Source of the DNA: Acidicapsa ligni
GTDB taxonomy: Bacteria; Acidobacteriota; Terriglobia; Terriglobales; Acidobacteriaceae
DNA: 64,000 nucleotides
Assembly (NCBI RefSeq): GCF_025685655.1
Contig: NZ_JAGSYG010000002.1
Span: 186,001-250,000, forward strand
Direction of reading: 5' to 3'
Shown: positions 18,251 through 26,804 of the stretch, piece after piece
Numbering within the stretch: the first letter of the stretch is position 1
How the letters are laid out: every line of letters begins with the position of its first letter
The notes under the pieces: generated by a model
The model's database searches: none
Seen by the model: the letters and a program-made list of their open reading frames with translations, nothing else
Told to the model about the DNA's origin: nothing
Position numbers and translations under genes: made by a program

Positions 18251-19162
18251 TTACTGCGGCGTATCCAGCGGATGCTTGCTCTTTTCATAGAATTCGTTTT
18301 GCAGCTTCAGACTCACATCGTCGGCTTTAATGGCGACAATGATTTTGCTGATGGAATCCACCCACCAGTTCATTTGATATTCGCCTAACTCACGAGTAGC
18401 AGCGGAGCCGTCACCGGCATAGTGATCGGGGTAGCGCGAATACCACCAGATACCGGTGTAAACGCCCTCCGGCAAAGTCTGCCGATGCTGGTCGGCGCCG
18501 GACTCGTTCGCAGCACGATCCTGGTGCAGAAGGTCGGGCCGGACAATCATCATCTTGGACGTTTCACTTTCGCCTGCGTGGGCGTCGACGGTCGTCTTCT
18601 TCTTGGGGCCACCGGACCCAGGCACGCGCTCGTCGGAAAAATAGACCACATAATCGTGCGGCTTATCCAACTGCGACTGGGCAAAATAGGGCAGCAAGCT
18701 ATCGTTGCCGCCGTGGCCGTTCACAATCAGAATTTTCTTGCAGCCATTGCGAGCCATCTCGTCCGTAGTCGCCTGCAGCAATGCCAACTGCAAATCGCGG
18801 CTGTAAGCCACCGTACCAGGCTCATGACGCGCTTCGGCGATCTGTCCAAAGTAATATTCGGGGAAGACCACGGCATACTGATTCTCAGCCGCATGCAAAG
18901 CCGCGTAACGCACATTGATCAGATCGGTGCCAAGCGGCATATGTGGTCCATGCTTCTCCATAATGCCAAACGGCAACAGGCACACGCCCTGCGCACGATG
19001 AATGGCCTGGATAAAATCCGGCCCCGTTAGTTCTTCCCAATGAACCGACAGTTTGGCCTGCGGTGAACCGGTCTGCGCCTGCGCGTGTTGCCCCGCATTC
19101 AAGAGCGCACCCAAAAGGAAGAGAACTACAGCACAACAACTCATGCGATTCAGCTTGATCAT
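18251..19162 (-). CDS. Exported creatininase-family amidohydrolase
   Basis: A 303-residue protein with a signal peptide (about 7-29, SCCAVVLFLLGALLNAGQHAQA) followed by a creatininase/ArfB-like domain. Metal-binding signatures seen are EKHGPHMPLGTD (E-x2-HGPH-x5-D near residue 68-79) and NGHGGNDSLLPYF (near 148). Members hydrolyse creatinine or related cyclic amides, often in cofactor biosynthesis. The signal peptide is unusual for cytosolic creatininases and suggests a periplasmic role. It diverges from the DUF885 gene. True substrate cannot be named. Confidence 0.85.
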   Translation of the reverse strand: MIKLNRMSCCAVVLFLLGALLNAGQHAQAQTGSPQAKLSVHWEELTGPDFIQAIHRAQGVCLLPFGIMEKHGPHMPLGTDLINVRYAALHAAENQYAVVFPEYYFGQIAEARHEPGTVAYSRDLQLALLQATTDEMARNGCKKILIVNGHGGNDSLLPYFAQSQLDKPHDYVVYFSDERVPGSGGPKKKTTVDAHAGESETSKMMIVRPDLLHQDRAANESGADQHRQTLPEGVYTGIWWYSRYPDHYAGDGSAATRELGEYQMNWWVDSISKIIVAIKADDVSLKLQNEFYEKSKHPLDTPQ

Positions 19163-19202
19163 TCAGCGGTCTCTTTTCTGCGCGAATTCTAGCATGACCG
19201 GT

Positions 19203-19215
19203 GACATAGGATGTC
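19203..19215. promoter_or_regulatory. 13-bp palindrome GACATAGGATGTC in a divergent promoter region
   Basis: A perfect 5-bp inverted repeat with 3-bp spacer lies between the creatininase-like gene (minus) and the DUF885 gene (plus). A candidate minus-strand -10 TAGAAT lies near 19187-19192. It may be an operator for a dimeric repressor. Statistical support is weak because it is short. Confidence 0.35.
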
Positions 19216-19295
19216 TTACACTCGTCCTAGAGATGGCGCGGATTTAGATTTGCTTCTCTTGTAAAGAGCGCTGATGTTTTCCAAGGATTGCGACT

Positions 19296-21110
19296 TTGAA
19301 ATTTCATACATATCGACTTTCGATCTTGCTGTTGCTCGTCGTTTCGCCAATGGCGAATGTTGCGCTTTGTGCGCAGTCACTCAAACTCAGCCCTGTGACG
19401 CAGAATCAGGGCCCGCAGTCGCTTGAGGACAGGCGCAAGGATCTGAACCGTCTCTTCGATGATTATTGGCAGGACAATCTTCGTCACTCGCCTGAGTTTG
19501 CTTCTTCGCTCGGAGATAAGCGGTATAACGATCAGATTTCGGATTACTCGGTGCGCGCTTATAACGATGGGCTGGCGCGGGAGCAGGGATTTTTACTGCG
19601 TCTGGCAGCGATCGATACCACAGGTATGAGTGCACAGGAAGTGACAAGCCACGATCTGTTGCTGCGGCAGTTTACGGAAGATCAGGAGGCTGCCGATTTC
19701 AAAGAGTGGGAGATGCCGTTTAACCAGATGGATGGAATTCACACGGTGTATCCCGAACTGGTGCGGCAATTGAGCTTCAAAGAAGTGAAGGATTACGACG
19801 ATTGGATAGCCCGGCTTCATGCAATTCCAAAGGCGTTTGACCAGGTAACGCAGAACATGGAGATCGGCATCCAGGATCGTCGTGTGCCGCCGAAGTTTCT
19901 GTTGCAGCAGGGGCTGGATCAAGTGAAGGAATTGGCGCATCAGAAGCCGGAGGATTCTCCGCTGGCGATGCCGCTGAAGAGTTTCCCCGCATCGATTCCG
20001 GCGGCGGAGCAAGCGCGTATCAAGGACGAGATGCTGGATGCGATCAAGAAGGAAGTACTGCCCGCGTATCTGAGATTTCAGCGTTTTCTCGAAGTGACGT
20101 ATGTGCCCGCGGGACGCGACGAGCCCGGGATTTCAGCGCTGGAGGATGGGGCGAAGTATTATGCGTTTTGCATCCGGCGCAGCACGACGACGAATCTGAC
20201 CGCGGAGCAGATCCACCAGATTGGGCTGGATGAGGTAAAGCGCGATGAGGCGGAAATGCTGGTCATCGCAAAGAAGCTGGGCTTCGCAGATCTGAAGAGC
20301 TTTCAGGCTTCGCTGAAAGGAAATCCCAAGCTGCATCCGGCGTCTGCGGATGCCTTGATGGATATTTTTCGCGGGCACGAGAAGGATATGCAAGCCAAGC
20401 TGCCGGAGCTGTTTGGACATTTGCCCAAGTCTCAGCTTGAGGTGGTAAAGATTCCCGACTACCGTGCCAAGTCCGCCGCCGCAGCTTATTACGAAGAGGG
20501 TACAGCGGACGGCAGCAGACCGGGACACATCACCGTGAACACGTATAACGCTACCGAGCGCTCACTGGTGGACGTGGAGGCGGTTTCGTATCACGAGGGA
20601 ATTCCAGGGCATCACATGCAGATTTCGATTGGGCTTGAGATGCAGAATATCCCCGAGTTCCGCAAGCATCTGGGATATACGGCATTTGTCGAAGGATGGG
20701 CTTTGTATGCCGAACATCTGGGCAAGGATGCCGGCTTCTACCAGGATCCCTACTCGGATTACGGGCGTCTGGAGGCGGATATCTGGCGTGCGATTCGGCT
20801 GGTCGTGGATACGGGCGTACATTCGCAGCACTGGACGCGGGATCAGATGGTGGCGTACTTCCGCGATCACTCCGGGATAGACGAGACAAATATCCAGTCG
20901 GAGACAGACCGTTATATCGGCTGGCCTGCTCAGGCGCTGGCATACAAAATGGGGCAGATGAAGATTCTGGAACTGCGCGAGCGGGCGAAGAAAGCACTGG
21001 GGCCGAAATACGATATTCGCGCATTTGACGATGAGGTGATCGATTCAGGTGCGCTGCCGCTGGATGTACTCGAAGCCCGAATAAACGATTGGATTGCCAC
21101 GCAGAAGTAG
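19296..21110 (+). CDS. Exported DUF885 family hydrolase
   Basis: A 604-residue protein with signal peptide (about 1-26, ending NVALCAQ). The DUF885 core carries HEGIPGHHMQ at residues 433-442 and FVEGWALYAEHLG about 30 residues later, together a gluzincin-like H-E-x-x-x-H/E arrangement expected to bind zinc, so a metallopeptidase is likely. The start is TTG 19296 with AAGGA about 8 nt upstream; it gives the signal peptide immediately. Many acidobacteria carry several such exported proteins. Substrate unknown. Confidence 0.9.
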   Translation: MKFHTYRLSILLLLVVSPMANVALCAQSLKLSPVTQNQGPQSLEDRRKDLNRLFDDYWQDNLRHSPEFASSLGDKRYNDQISDYSVRAYNDGLAREQGFLLRLAAIDTTGMSAQEVTSHDLLLRQFTEDQEAADFKEWEMPFNQMDGIHTVYPELVRQLSFKEVKDYDDWIARLHAIPKAFDQVTQNMEIGIQDRRVPPKFLLQQGLDQVKELAHQKPEDSPLAMPLKSFPASIPAAEQARIKDEMLDAIKKEVLPAYLRFQRFLEVTYVPAGRDEPGISALEDGAKYYAFCIRRSTTTNLTAEQIHQIGLDEVKRDEAEMLVIAKKLGFADLKSFQASLKGNPKLHPASADALMDIFRGHEKDMQAKLPELFGHLPKSQLEVVKIPDYRAKSAAAAYYEEGTADGSRPGHITVNTYNATERSLVDVEAVSYHEGIPGHHMQISIGLEMQNIPEFRKHLGYTAFVEGWALYAEHLGKDAGFYQDPYSDYGRLEADIWRAIRLVVDTGVHSQHWTRDQMVAYFRDHSGIDETNIQSETDRYIGWPAQALAYKMGQMKILELRERAKKALGPKYDIRAFDDEVIDSGALPLDVLEARINDWIATQK

Positions 21111-21183
21111 ATGCATGACGTCAAATGACGTTAGACCTTTTCTCGCTTCAAAGGAAGGAGCTGAGGTAGGATGCCTAGTATTT

Positions 21184-23175
21184 TTATGCTGATGCGAGCC
21201 TTTCAGTGAGCCATGTAAGTGCCCGCCTTTGCAAGGCTAAATCTGCAGCGTCAACGTCTTTGGCGTGAGTATCGGGCCTATCGTTCACCAAGTCGCAGCT
21301 CTCCTCGAAATGCCGTTTGTCGGCAAATACGCCCGAAAACACTGGCCACTCGCGAACGACAACAGCTTTCAGTTCAAGCCAATATAGTTTTTCGGCCAGG
21401 TCGTCTGCAGAGACTGCCTTAAGTGGCTCTCTTCGCTCAGTAGGAAGGGATGCTAGCATTCGTTCTCTAGCCCCCCCCCGCTGTTTCTTGATTATTGAAT
21501 CAGCCCTTAGAAAATTCAGAATCATTTGCCGCATTCGCTTTTCGAGAAGATTCCTACTCTTGTTTATGAGTGCTAGTTCTTCGGCCCATTCAGTGAGCCC
21601 AAGTGGACTTGCATCTTCTGATGGTGTATTCGGTGTGGTGGGTTGAAGTAACTCGGCAGTTATGTTCTCCTGTATACCCTTGAGCGCCTCTCTGACCATA
21701 AGCCCAGACGGTTCGATTGGCTCTCGTGATGCCAGGATTCCGTATCTGCGAAGAATAGTGAGGTTGCTAGGAAGGATTTGCGACGGGCTGGCCCCCAGCA
21801 CGCTAAGAGATGGATCAAGAAGTTCTGGGTAAACCCGAAATAAGTGAGAAAGTGCAACTTGCGCGAGCGTATTGCCCTCCTCTTTCACGAACTCAGAAAT
21901 AAGAAGTTTTGAAGTTGATAATTGTATAATGACTGGTCTGTTTGCAATCTCGGTCCGACGATGAATGTATGAGCATGCTTTGCGAACCCAAAACGGCATG
22001 TCGCTGCACGCTGCAGAAATAGCAGCTGCGGAATCCTCTGTGAATGTCAGCCCCGCTGACCGGGCAATTTTCTTGATCATTGCAATTGATGCACCACGTG
22101 GTAGCGGGCTTAAGTACTCCTCGGGAATAAGAGCTAGCGCCGCATTCTCTACCTGTCCAATTGATCCGACAGCAAACCACTTTGCAGACACGCCGCCCAC
22201 CATTACGGAAACGATTTTTTCCGCTCGTAATGCTTCTTGGTATACGGATCTAAAGTTTCTCCAGAATCGGTTGAAACCATCTTTCCAGTAAGTTGTCGTG
22301 GGGCTTCCAGGCGTGATGTAATCGACTTCGTCAATAAACAGGGCTATTGGTTTAGATGCGGATTTGATCATCGCAAGCAGACCTGAGGTGGCATCCGGAA
22401 GATCCAAAGAAGCAACTGGTGAATTCACTGTTGAATATTGGTCGAGGCTTTTGATAGCTGCACGTATTGCTTCGCCTACTGATGTCATTAATTGCTCGGC
22501 GGTCTGTGCCCATATTTCGTCTCGAGAGCAGTCCATTACTACGCTATAACAGTCGTGGTGAGAACGACACTCATTTATCACTCGATTTATAATTGAGGTC
22601 TTTCCTATTTTACGGATGCCCAAGCAGGAACGTATTTGACCCGTCTGGAGCTTGCGCGCCATATCTAAAGCTTCGTTTCTTCGACCGAAAAAGTTGTCAT
22701 CGTCGCTTACTGGGCCGGTTACATCAAATGGATCATGGCTAAAAAGTTCATAACAAAGATGTCTTTCAAGCTCTTCCGGAGTTGTTGGCATTCGGCCGGA
22801 AAATACGGGTAGCACCGCAACGCCAAGACTCCGTCCCCACTTAGGCAGCTTTCCGTTACCGTCGGGATCTTTATGCACGATGATCGCCAAGGTTGACTCT
22901 AGGCGCCCATCGCTTTCAGAAATTAGCTCGCGTGAGACCTTGACCGTTCGCTGTTGTTGGTCCTGGAATGTTGAAAACAAGATCAATACTTCGCGATCAA
23001 TGGAAAGGGCCGTCGCGAGCCGCCGAGATGGGCGCGCAAATAGGTACGCATACAGTCCCTTATCGCGAGTCGTGAATTGCGGTTCCTGTGATGCAAAGGA
23101 GACGACGGATTCAAAGGGGTGGCGGAGCTTGTCAACCAATTCCCTAAGTTGATCTGGGGGATCGAGTTTGCGCAT
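21184..23175 (-). CDS. P-loop ATPase with C-terminal HEPN-like (Swt1-type) domain; candidate defence gene
   Basis: I recognise no named gene. The 663-residue protein has three parts. Residues 1-150 form an alpha/beta domain of unknown function. From FFGRRNEA (162) there is an AAA/STAND-type NTPase with Walker A GIRKIGKTS (186-194) and Walker B ALFIDEVD (278-285). Residues about 535-663 look like a Swt1/HEPN helical domain, with RPDTHAKD (633-640) where HEPN RNases carry an R...H motif. The gene is visibly more AT-rich than its neighbours and stands alone, suggesting transfer. A run of nine G on the coding strand (21471-21479, R566-A569) lies inside the HEPN domain. Loss or gain of one G gives a stop within six codons. 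No ribosome-binding site is obvious before ATG 23175. Confidence 0.75.
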   Translation of the reverse strand: MRKLDPPDQLRELVDKLRHPFESVVSFASQEPQFTTRDKGLYAYLFARPSRRLATALSIDREVLILFSTFQDQQQRTVKVSRELISESDGRLESTLAIIVHKDPDGNGKLPKWGRSLGVAVLPVFSGRMPTTPEELERHLCYELFSHDPFDVTGPVSDDDNFFGRRNEALDMARKLQTGQIRSCLGIRKIGKTSIINRVINECRSHHDCYSVVMDCSRDEIWAQTAEQLMTSVGEAIRAAIKSLDQYSTVNSPVASLDLPDATSGLLAMIKSASKPIALFIDEVDYITPGSPTTTYWKDGFNRFWRNFRSVYQEALRAEKIVSVMVGGVSAKWFAVGSIGQVENAALALIPEEYLSPLPRGASIAMIKKIARSAGLTFTEDSAAAISAACSDMPFWVRKACSYIHRRTEIANRPVIIQLSTSKLLISEFVKEEGNTLAQVALSHLFRVYPELLDPSLSVLGASPSQILPSNLTILRRYGILASREPIEPSGLMVREALKGIQENITAELLQPTTPNTPSEDASPLGLTEWAEELALINKSRNLLEKRMRQMILNFLRADSIIKKQRGGARERMLASLPTERREPLKAVSADDLAEKLYWLELKAVVVREWPVFSGVFADKRHFEESCDLVNDRPDTHAKDVDAADLALQRRALTWLTERLASA
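21471..21479 (-). repeat. G9 homopolymer tract inside the HEPN-ATPase gene
   Basis: The coding strand reads CGG GGG GGG GCT around residues 566-569. A tenth G produces GGC TAG at once; an eighth G length produces CTA followed by TAG after four more codons. Either change removes about 95 residues, including the putative HEPN catalytic motif. This is the typical layout of a contingency tract. Confidence 0.85.
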
Positions 23176-23222
23176 GAGTGGATATTACCGCGAATGCATA
23201 GACGTTTGGGAGTCCACTCTAA

Positions 23223-23268
23223 AACCCAGCCTTTTGACGGAAGCGACTTTAGGATTTAACGCTGGGTT
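23223..23268. repeat. Short inverted repeat upstream of the HEPN-ATPase gene
   Basis: AACCCAGC (23223-23230) is matched by GCTGGGTT (23261-23268). It lies between cinA and the ATPase gene and may be an imperfect terminator or operator. No T-run follows. Confidence 0.35.
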
Positions 23269-23319
23269 GTCGTCGAGACATTAGCCTTCTGGGGTTGGAT
23301 TTGTGCAGGCTTCTAGCTG

Positions 23320-24564
23320 CTACATGAGGCGGCGTCGCACCAGGTCCAGGGCTTGCTGACTGGCCCATAGGCGAATTCGGTCGCGGTCGCCGCGGAAGTT
23401 GCATTCGAGAGACTCGGTTTTTTGGGCGTCGCTCAGGGCTATGTAGACGAGGCCTACTGGTTTTTCTTCGGTGCCGCCGCTGGGGCCAGCTATGCCGGTG
23501 ATGCCTACTCCGAGGCTGGCTCCGGTGCGCTGGCGGATACCCTGGGCCAGGGCTTCGGCTACTTCTGCGCTGACGGCTCCGTGGGCTTCTATGAGTTCCG
23601 GGGGAACTCCGGCGAAGGCGGTTTTCAGTTCATTGGAATAGACGATTGCGCCGCCCAGGAAGGAGCGCGAACTGCCGCTGATGCTGGTAATGCGCTGCGA
23701 CATGAGGCCGCCGGTGCAGCTTTCGGCTACGGCGAGAGTTTCCTGCTTCATCTCAAGGTAGTAAAGGACGATCTGCTCCAGTTTTTCGTCGGATGAGGCG
23801 AAGAGATGCTGATCCAGGACTTCTTCGAGGCGGCTGGCTAGTTCATCTACGCGCTGCTGGGCTGCTTCAAGGGTGGGCTTGGCGCAGAAGAGCTGGAGCT
23901 GAATCTCGGCATGTCCGGCGAGGATGGTGGTGTCGACATCCTTGTACGTTGTGTAGATCGGTGCGAGCAGCGCGTCGGCGGTCGACTCCGGAATCATGGT
24001 TGCTTTGAGAATGCGTTTGGCGATGTGGCGGACGGGCAGGATGGCGCGCAGGCGCGGGATGCATTCATTGGCGAAGAGCGGTTTGCATTCGTTGGGTGGG
24101 CCAGGGACCATCATGACGAGTTTGCGATGACCGGCGAATTGCGTATCCAGCCAGAGGCCGACCGCGGTGCCATTGGCATTGGGCAGGACCACTGCACCCT
24201 CGATGATGTCAGCCTGCTTGAGGTTGTTGTCGGTCATGGCCATGCGGCGGGATGCGAAGCGGGCGGCGAGGGCGACGACGAGCGATCCGTCGCGGCGGAT
24301 GCTGAGGCCGAGGGCCTGGGCGACGGCTTCACGGCTGAGGTCGTCTTCGGTGGGTCCGAGGCCGCCCATGACGGCTACGATGTCGGCACGTCCGAGGGCT
24401 ACCTGCACCGCGTTGACGAGATCGCGAAGACGGTCACCGACGATGGTTTTGAAGGTGACATCTGCGCCGATGGCGTTGAGCTGTTCGGTGAGGTAGAGCG
24501 AGTTGGTGTCCTGGCGGAAAGGGGTCAGGAGTTCGGATCCTACGGCGATGATTTCGCTTTTCAT
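23320..24564 (-). CDS. cinA: CinA family protein (nicotinamide-nucleotide amidase)
   Basis: A 414-residue two-domain protein. The N-terminal MoaB/MogA-like domain shows EIIAVGSELL at the start and VMGGLGPTEDDLSREAVAQ near residue 64-82. The C-terminal CinA domain (about 250-414) carries ETLAVAESCTGGLMSQRI and SLGVGITGIAGPSGGTEEKP. The latter deamidates NMN in pyridine-nucleotide recycling; the former is an ADP-ribose pyrophosphatase-like domain. It is the last gene of the yacG-pgpA-NHL-cinA string. dprA, another competence-linked gene, lies 11 kb away and is not in the same unit. Confidence 0.94.
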   Translation of the reverse strand: MKSEIIAVGSELLTPFRQDTNSLYLTEQLNAIGADVTFKTIVGDRLRDLVNAVQVALGRADIVAVMGGLGPTEDDLSREAVAQALGLSIRRDGSLVVALAARFASRRMAMTDNNLKQADIIEGAVVLPNANGTAVGLWLDTQFAGHRKLVMMVPGPPNECKPLFANECIPRLRAILPVRHIAKRILKATMIPESTADALLAPIYTTYKDVDTTILAGHAEIQLQLFCAKPTLEAAQQRVDELASRLEEVLDQHLFASSDEKLEQIVLYYLEMKQETLAVAESCTGGLMSQRITSISGSSRSFLGGAIVYSNELKTAFAGVPPELIEAHGAVSAEVAEALAQGIRQRTGASLGVGITGIAGPSGGTEEKPVGLVYIALSDAQKTESLECNFRGDRDRIRLWASQQALDLVRRRLM

Positions 24565-24584
24565 GGATAGATATTGGACTCCTC

Positions 24585-24627
24585 AAAAGCAGATCCTTCA
24601 CTCTGCTCAGAATGACAATACTGCTTT
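24585..24627. repeat. GCAGATCC...GAATGACA hairpin element
   Basis: AAAGCAG (24586-24592) pairs with CTGCTTT (24621-24627). The interior GCAGATCC...AGAATGACA resembles the head of the larger repeat family at 26.7-45.9 kb but lacks the GGCAAN tail. It sits between the NHL protein gene and cinA on the same strand, so it could reduce read-through. Confidence 0.5.
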
Positions 24628-24636
24628 CAGGATTTC

Positions 24637-25695
24637 TTAGAAGAGTCGCAGCCCCTCCACTCCGAGGTCGACGCTGTAGATGGTGTCGTTGGTAGCGAGG
24701 ACGGCAGTGCCGAGAGGCGAGAAGGCTACGCCGACGAGACCGTTGCCGGCGAGCACCACTTCCGCATTGCCCTGCGGTGTGATGCGGACGAGTCCGCGCT
24801 GGCCGTGCAGGGATGCAGCGACGTAGACATTGCCGTCTGCATCGAGGGCCAGTCCCTGGGGACGGCCGAGGCCACGATACCAGGCGGAGGTTGCGCCGTC
24901 GCGGTCAATGGCCCAGATGCAGTCATTGGATGAAAGCGAGGGGGCGGTGACGTAGAGGGTGCCGTCTGCGCCGATGGCCAGATGATAGGCGGCGACACTT
25001 GGTTCGAGTGTGGAGTGAACGAAGGTCTGGCGGGCATTGCCTGATTGCTGGGGCGCGATTTTGAAGATAGTGCCACTGCGATCGCCGACGAAGAGGTTGC
25101 CGTCTGCGTCGAAGGCCGCGCCGGTGGCTACGCCCATGCCTTCAGCGTAGACGGTGGAATCGCCGCTTTGATCGATGCGGTAGACGGTGCCCTCGGCGCG
25201 GGAGGTGACGTAGAGATCACCGTCGGGATCGAAGGCGAGGCCGGTGGGGTTGAGGATGCCGCTGGCGAAAGGGGTTCCGAGGCCGTCCGGGCTGATGCGC
25301 ACGATGGAGACGGGGGTTTGTTTGCCGCGAGTGCCGGAGATGGTGGCGAAGGTCATGCCGGAGCGGCTGACGACGGGGCTGGTGACGGGGTGAAGACCGT
25401 CGGAGAGTTCGCGGGCGATGCGGAGCGGGACGATGTTGCTTGCTCCGTGAGAGTTGCGAACTTCGATGAGGCCGTCCGATGCGTTTTCGGGGACGTGGAA
25501 GGCGATGCGTTCGGGGCGGCTGAGTGAGATGCGCGCCGCCAGACCGTCGACGGAGACAGCGGGCAGGGTGGTGCCGCGTGGACCGAGAGACTGGCCGCGC
25601 AGTTCGACTTCTCCGCCTGGGAGGCTGGCTGCGGGCGAGACGCTCTCTATTACCGGAACCGTTGGAAGCAGAACGTTTTTGGGAGACTTAGGCAT
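24637..25695 (-). CDS. IPT/TIG domain plus NHL/SMP-30-like beta-propeller protein
   Basis: A 352-residue protein. Residues about 14-95 form an IPT/TIG-like immunoglobulin domain (VIESVSPAASLPGGEVELRG). From about 105 there are propeller blades with repeated G-x-LYVT/NLFVGDR patterns (LAFDPDGDLYVTS, AAFDADGNLFVGDR, LAIGADGTLYVTA, LALDADGNVYVAA), each about 42 residues. No signal peptide is evident. SMP-30/NHL propellers act as lactonases or as binding scaffolds; no catalytic set can be assigned. It lies between pgpA and cinA on the same strand. Confidence 0.8.
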   Translation of the reverse strand: MPKSPKNVLLPTVPVIESVSPAASLPGGEVELRGQSLGPRGTTLPAVSVDGLAARISLSRPERIAFHVPENASDGLIEVRNSHGASNIVPLRIARELSDGLHPVTSPVVSRSGMTFATISGTRGKQTPVSIVRISPDGLGTPFASGILNPTGLAFDPDGDLYVTSRAEGTVYRIDQSGDSTVYAEGMGVATGAAFDADGNLFVGDRSGTIFKIAPQQSGNARQTFVHSTLEPSVAAYHLAIGADGTLYVTAPSLSSNDCIWAIDRDGATSAWYRGLGRPQGLALDADGNVYVAASLHGQRGLVRITPQGNAEVVLAGNGLVGVAFSPLGTAVLATNDTIYSVDLGVEGLRLF

Positions 25696-25743
25696 TTGGA
25701 ATCTCAGCGAACGGGTGAAGCGGGCCGATCAGGGCCGGGCCGG

Positions 25744-26277
25744 TTATTTGAGCCAATGGATCGCGAGTAATAGTACAGCCCCAGCATACAGTCCGGCAGC
25801 CACGTCGTCGAAAACGATGCCCCAGCCTTCAGGAAGTTTTTCCAACTGACGGACCGGAACGGGTTTGGTGATGTCGAAGATGCGGAAGAGGAGCAGGGCG
25901 AGGAGGATATTTTCCCAATTTGGGATTGCGCCTGCCAGGGGGATGGCGAGCAGGGTTATGGCTTGGCCGGCAACCTCATCGATGACGACGAAGCCGGGGT
26001 CTTTGCGGCCGCTTTCGCGGGCGGCGATGGTGGCTGCCGGGACTCCCAGGGCGACGGAGAGGACGATTCCGGCGAGGGTGAGGCTGAGTAGAAGCTGCTG
26101 CGACGGGTGGAGGCCGATGGCGATTGCTGTCCAGATGAGGACTGTGGCGACGGAGCCCCAGGTGCCGGGGCCGGGTTTGCCGAGGCCAGCGCCGAAGAAG
26201 GTGGCGACGGTCCAGGCCCAGAGGGTCTTTTTCCCGGGTTGGACTCCAAGAGCTTTGCTCTCGGCGGGCTCACTCAT
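25744..26277 (-). CDS. pgpA: Phosphatidylglycerophosphatase A
   Basis: A 177-residue inner-membrane phosphatase converting phosphatidylglycerophosphate to phosphatidylglycerol. The family signature FFGAGLGKPGPGTWGSVAT lies near residue 24-42, DPGFVVIDEVAGQAITLL (with the catalytic Asp-Glu) near 90, and LFRIFDITKPVPVRQLEKLPEGWGIV-like C-terminal elements near 130-150. Four hydrophobic helices are visible. I chose ATG 26277, 3 codons inside a possible GTG start at 26286; either overlaps the yacG stop, implying coupling. Confidence 0.94.
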   Translation of the reverse strand: MSEPAESKALGVQPGKKTLWAWTVATFFGAGLGKPGPGTWGSVATVLIWTAIAIGLHPSQQLLLSLTLAGIVLSVALGVPAATIAARESGRKDPGFVVIDEVAGQAITLLAIPLAGAIPNWENILLALLLFRIFDITKPVPVRQLEKLPEGWGIVFDDVAAGLYAGAVLLLAIHWLK

Positions 26278-26500
26278 AGCGGTCACGGTCGGTTTTCGGA
26301 TTCATCTCTGAGCCTTCGAGTTCTTCAAGGAGATCGGGATCGAGGGCTGGAGAGCTGATTTTGTAAACGCCCATTGCCCACTTGCCTAGATCGATCTTGC
26401 GGCAGCGGTCACTGCAGAAGGGGAAGTCTTCGCCGGTGGCGAGGACCAGCGTCTTGCAGGTGGGGCAGTGGAGGGATTTGATTTTCTTTGTTTTTGCCAT
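26270..26500 (-). CDS. yacG: YacG-type DNA gyrase inhibitor (zinc ribbon)
   Basis: A 76-residue protein with one zinc site: CPTC (near residue 13) and CSDRC (near 30), followed by the diagnostic RKIDLGKWAMGVYKI. Members bind GyrB and inhibit DNA gyrase. ATG 26500 is preferred over an adjacent TTG at 26503. The gene overlaps pgpA by 8 nt. Genomic pairing with pgpA is not the enterobacterial arrangement but the motif is clear. Confidence 0.9.
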   Translation of the reverse strand: MAKTKKIKSLHCPTCKTLVLATGEDFPFCSDRCRKIDLGKWAMGVYKISSPALDPDLLEELEGSEMNPKTDRDRYE

Positions 26501-26804
26501 CAATTTGTCACTCGGAGTGTTTCCTGTGCTTCTTCCTCTATTTTCGCAGTGTCGGGGGGATATATCCAGACTGGGCCGTTGCAGGGGGGAGGGGGGCTAT
26601 GTAGATTTTTAGGGACGCTTCGTTTTGGGTTGCTGTGGGGCTCTTTTTTAGTGTGCCTTAGTTTGGGGGAATTGGCTGCAATGGTTTTTGGGTTTCGGGT
26701 GGGGGAAGAAGCAGATTCCCTTCGGGAATGACAGACAGAACTGCAAGGGCAAATGCAAAAGCAAGGGCAACTGCTAGGGCAAAGGCTGGGATGGGGGATG
26801 GGAA
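26501..26804. other. Intergenic region with first copy of the GGCAAN repeat
   Basis: About 300 bp with G/T-rich plus-strand sequence and no convincing gene. Its only recognisable content is the first repeat copy at 26704-26788. Short open frames here lack ribosome-binding sites and family resemblance. Confidence 0.6.
26704..26788 (+). repeat. Hairpin-headed GGCAAN repeat, copy 1
   Basis: GAAGAAGCAG, then palindrome ATTCCCTTCGGGAAT (26715-26729), GACAGACAGAA, then a tail of degenerate GGCAAN/TGCAAN hexamers. The same order recurs in eight copies on the plus strand. Confidence 0.85.
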
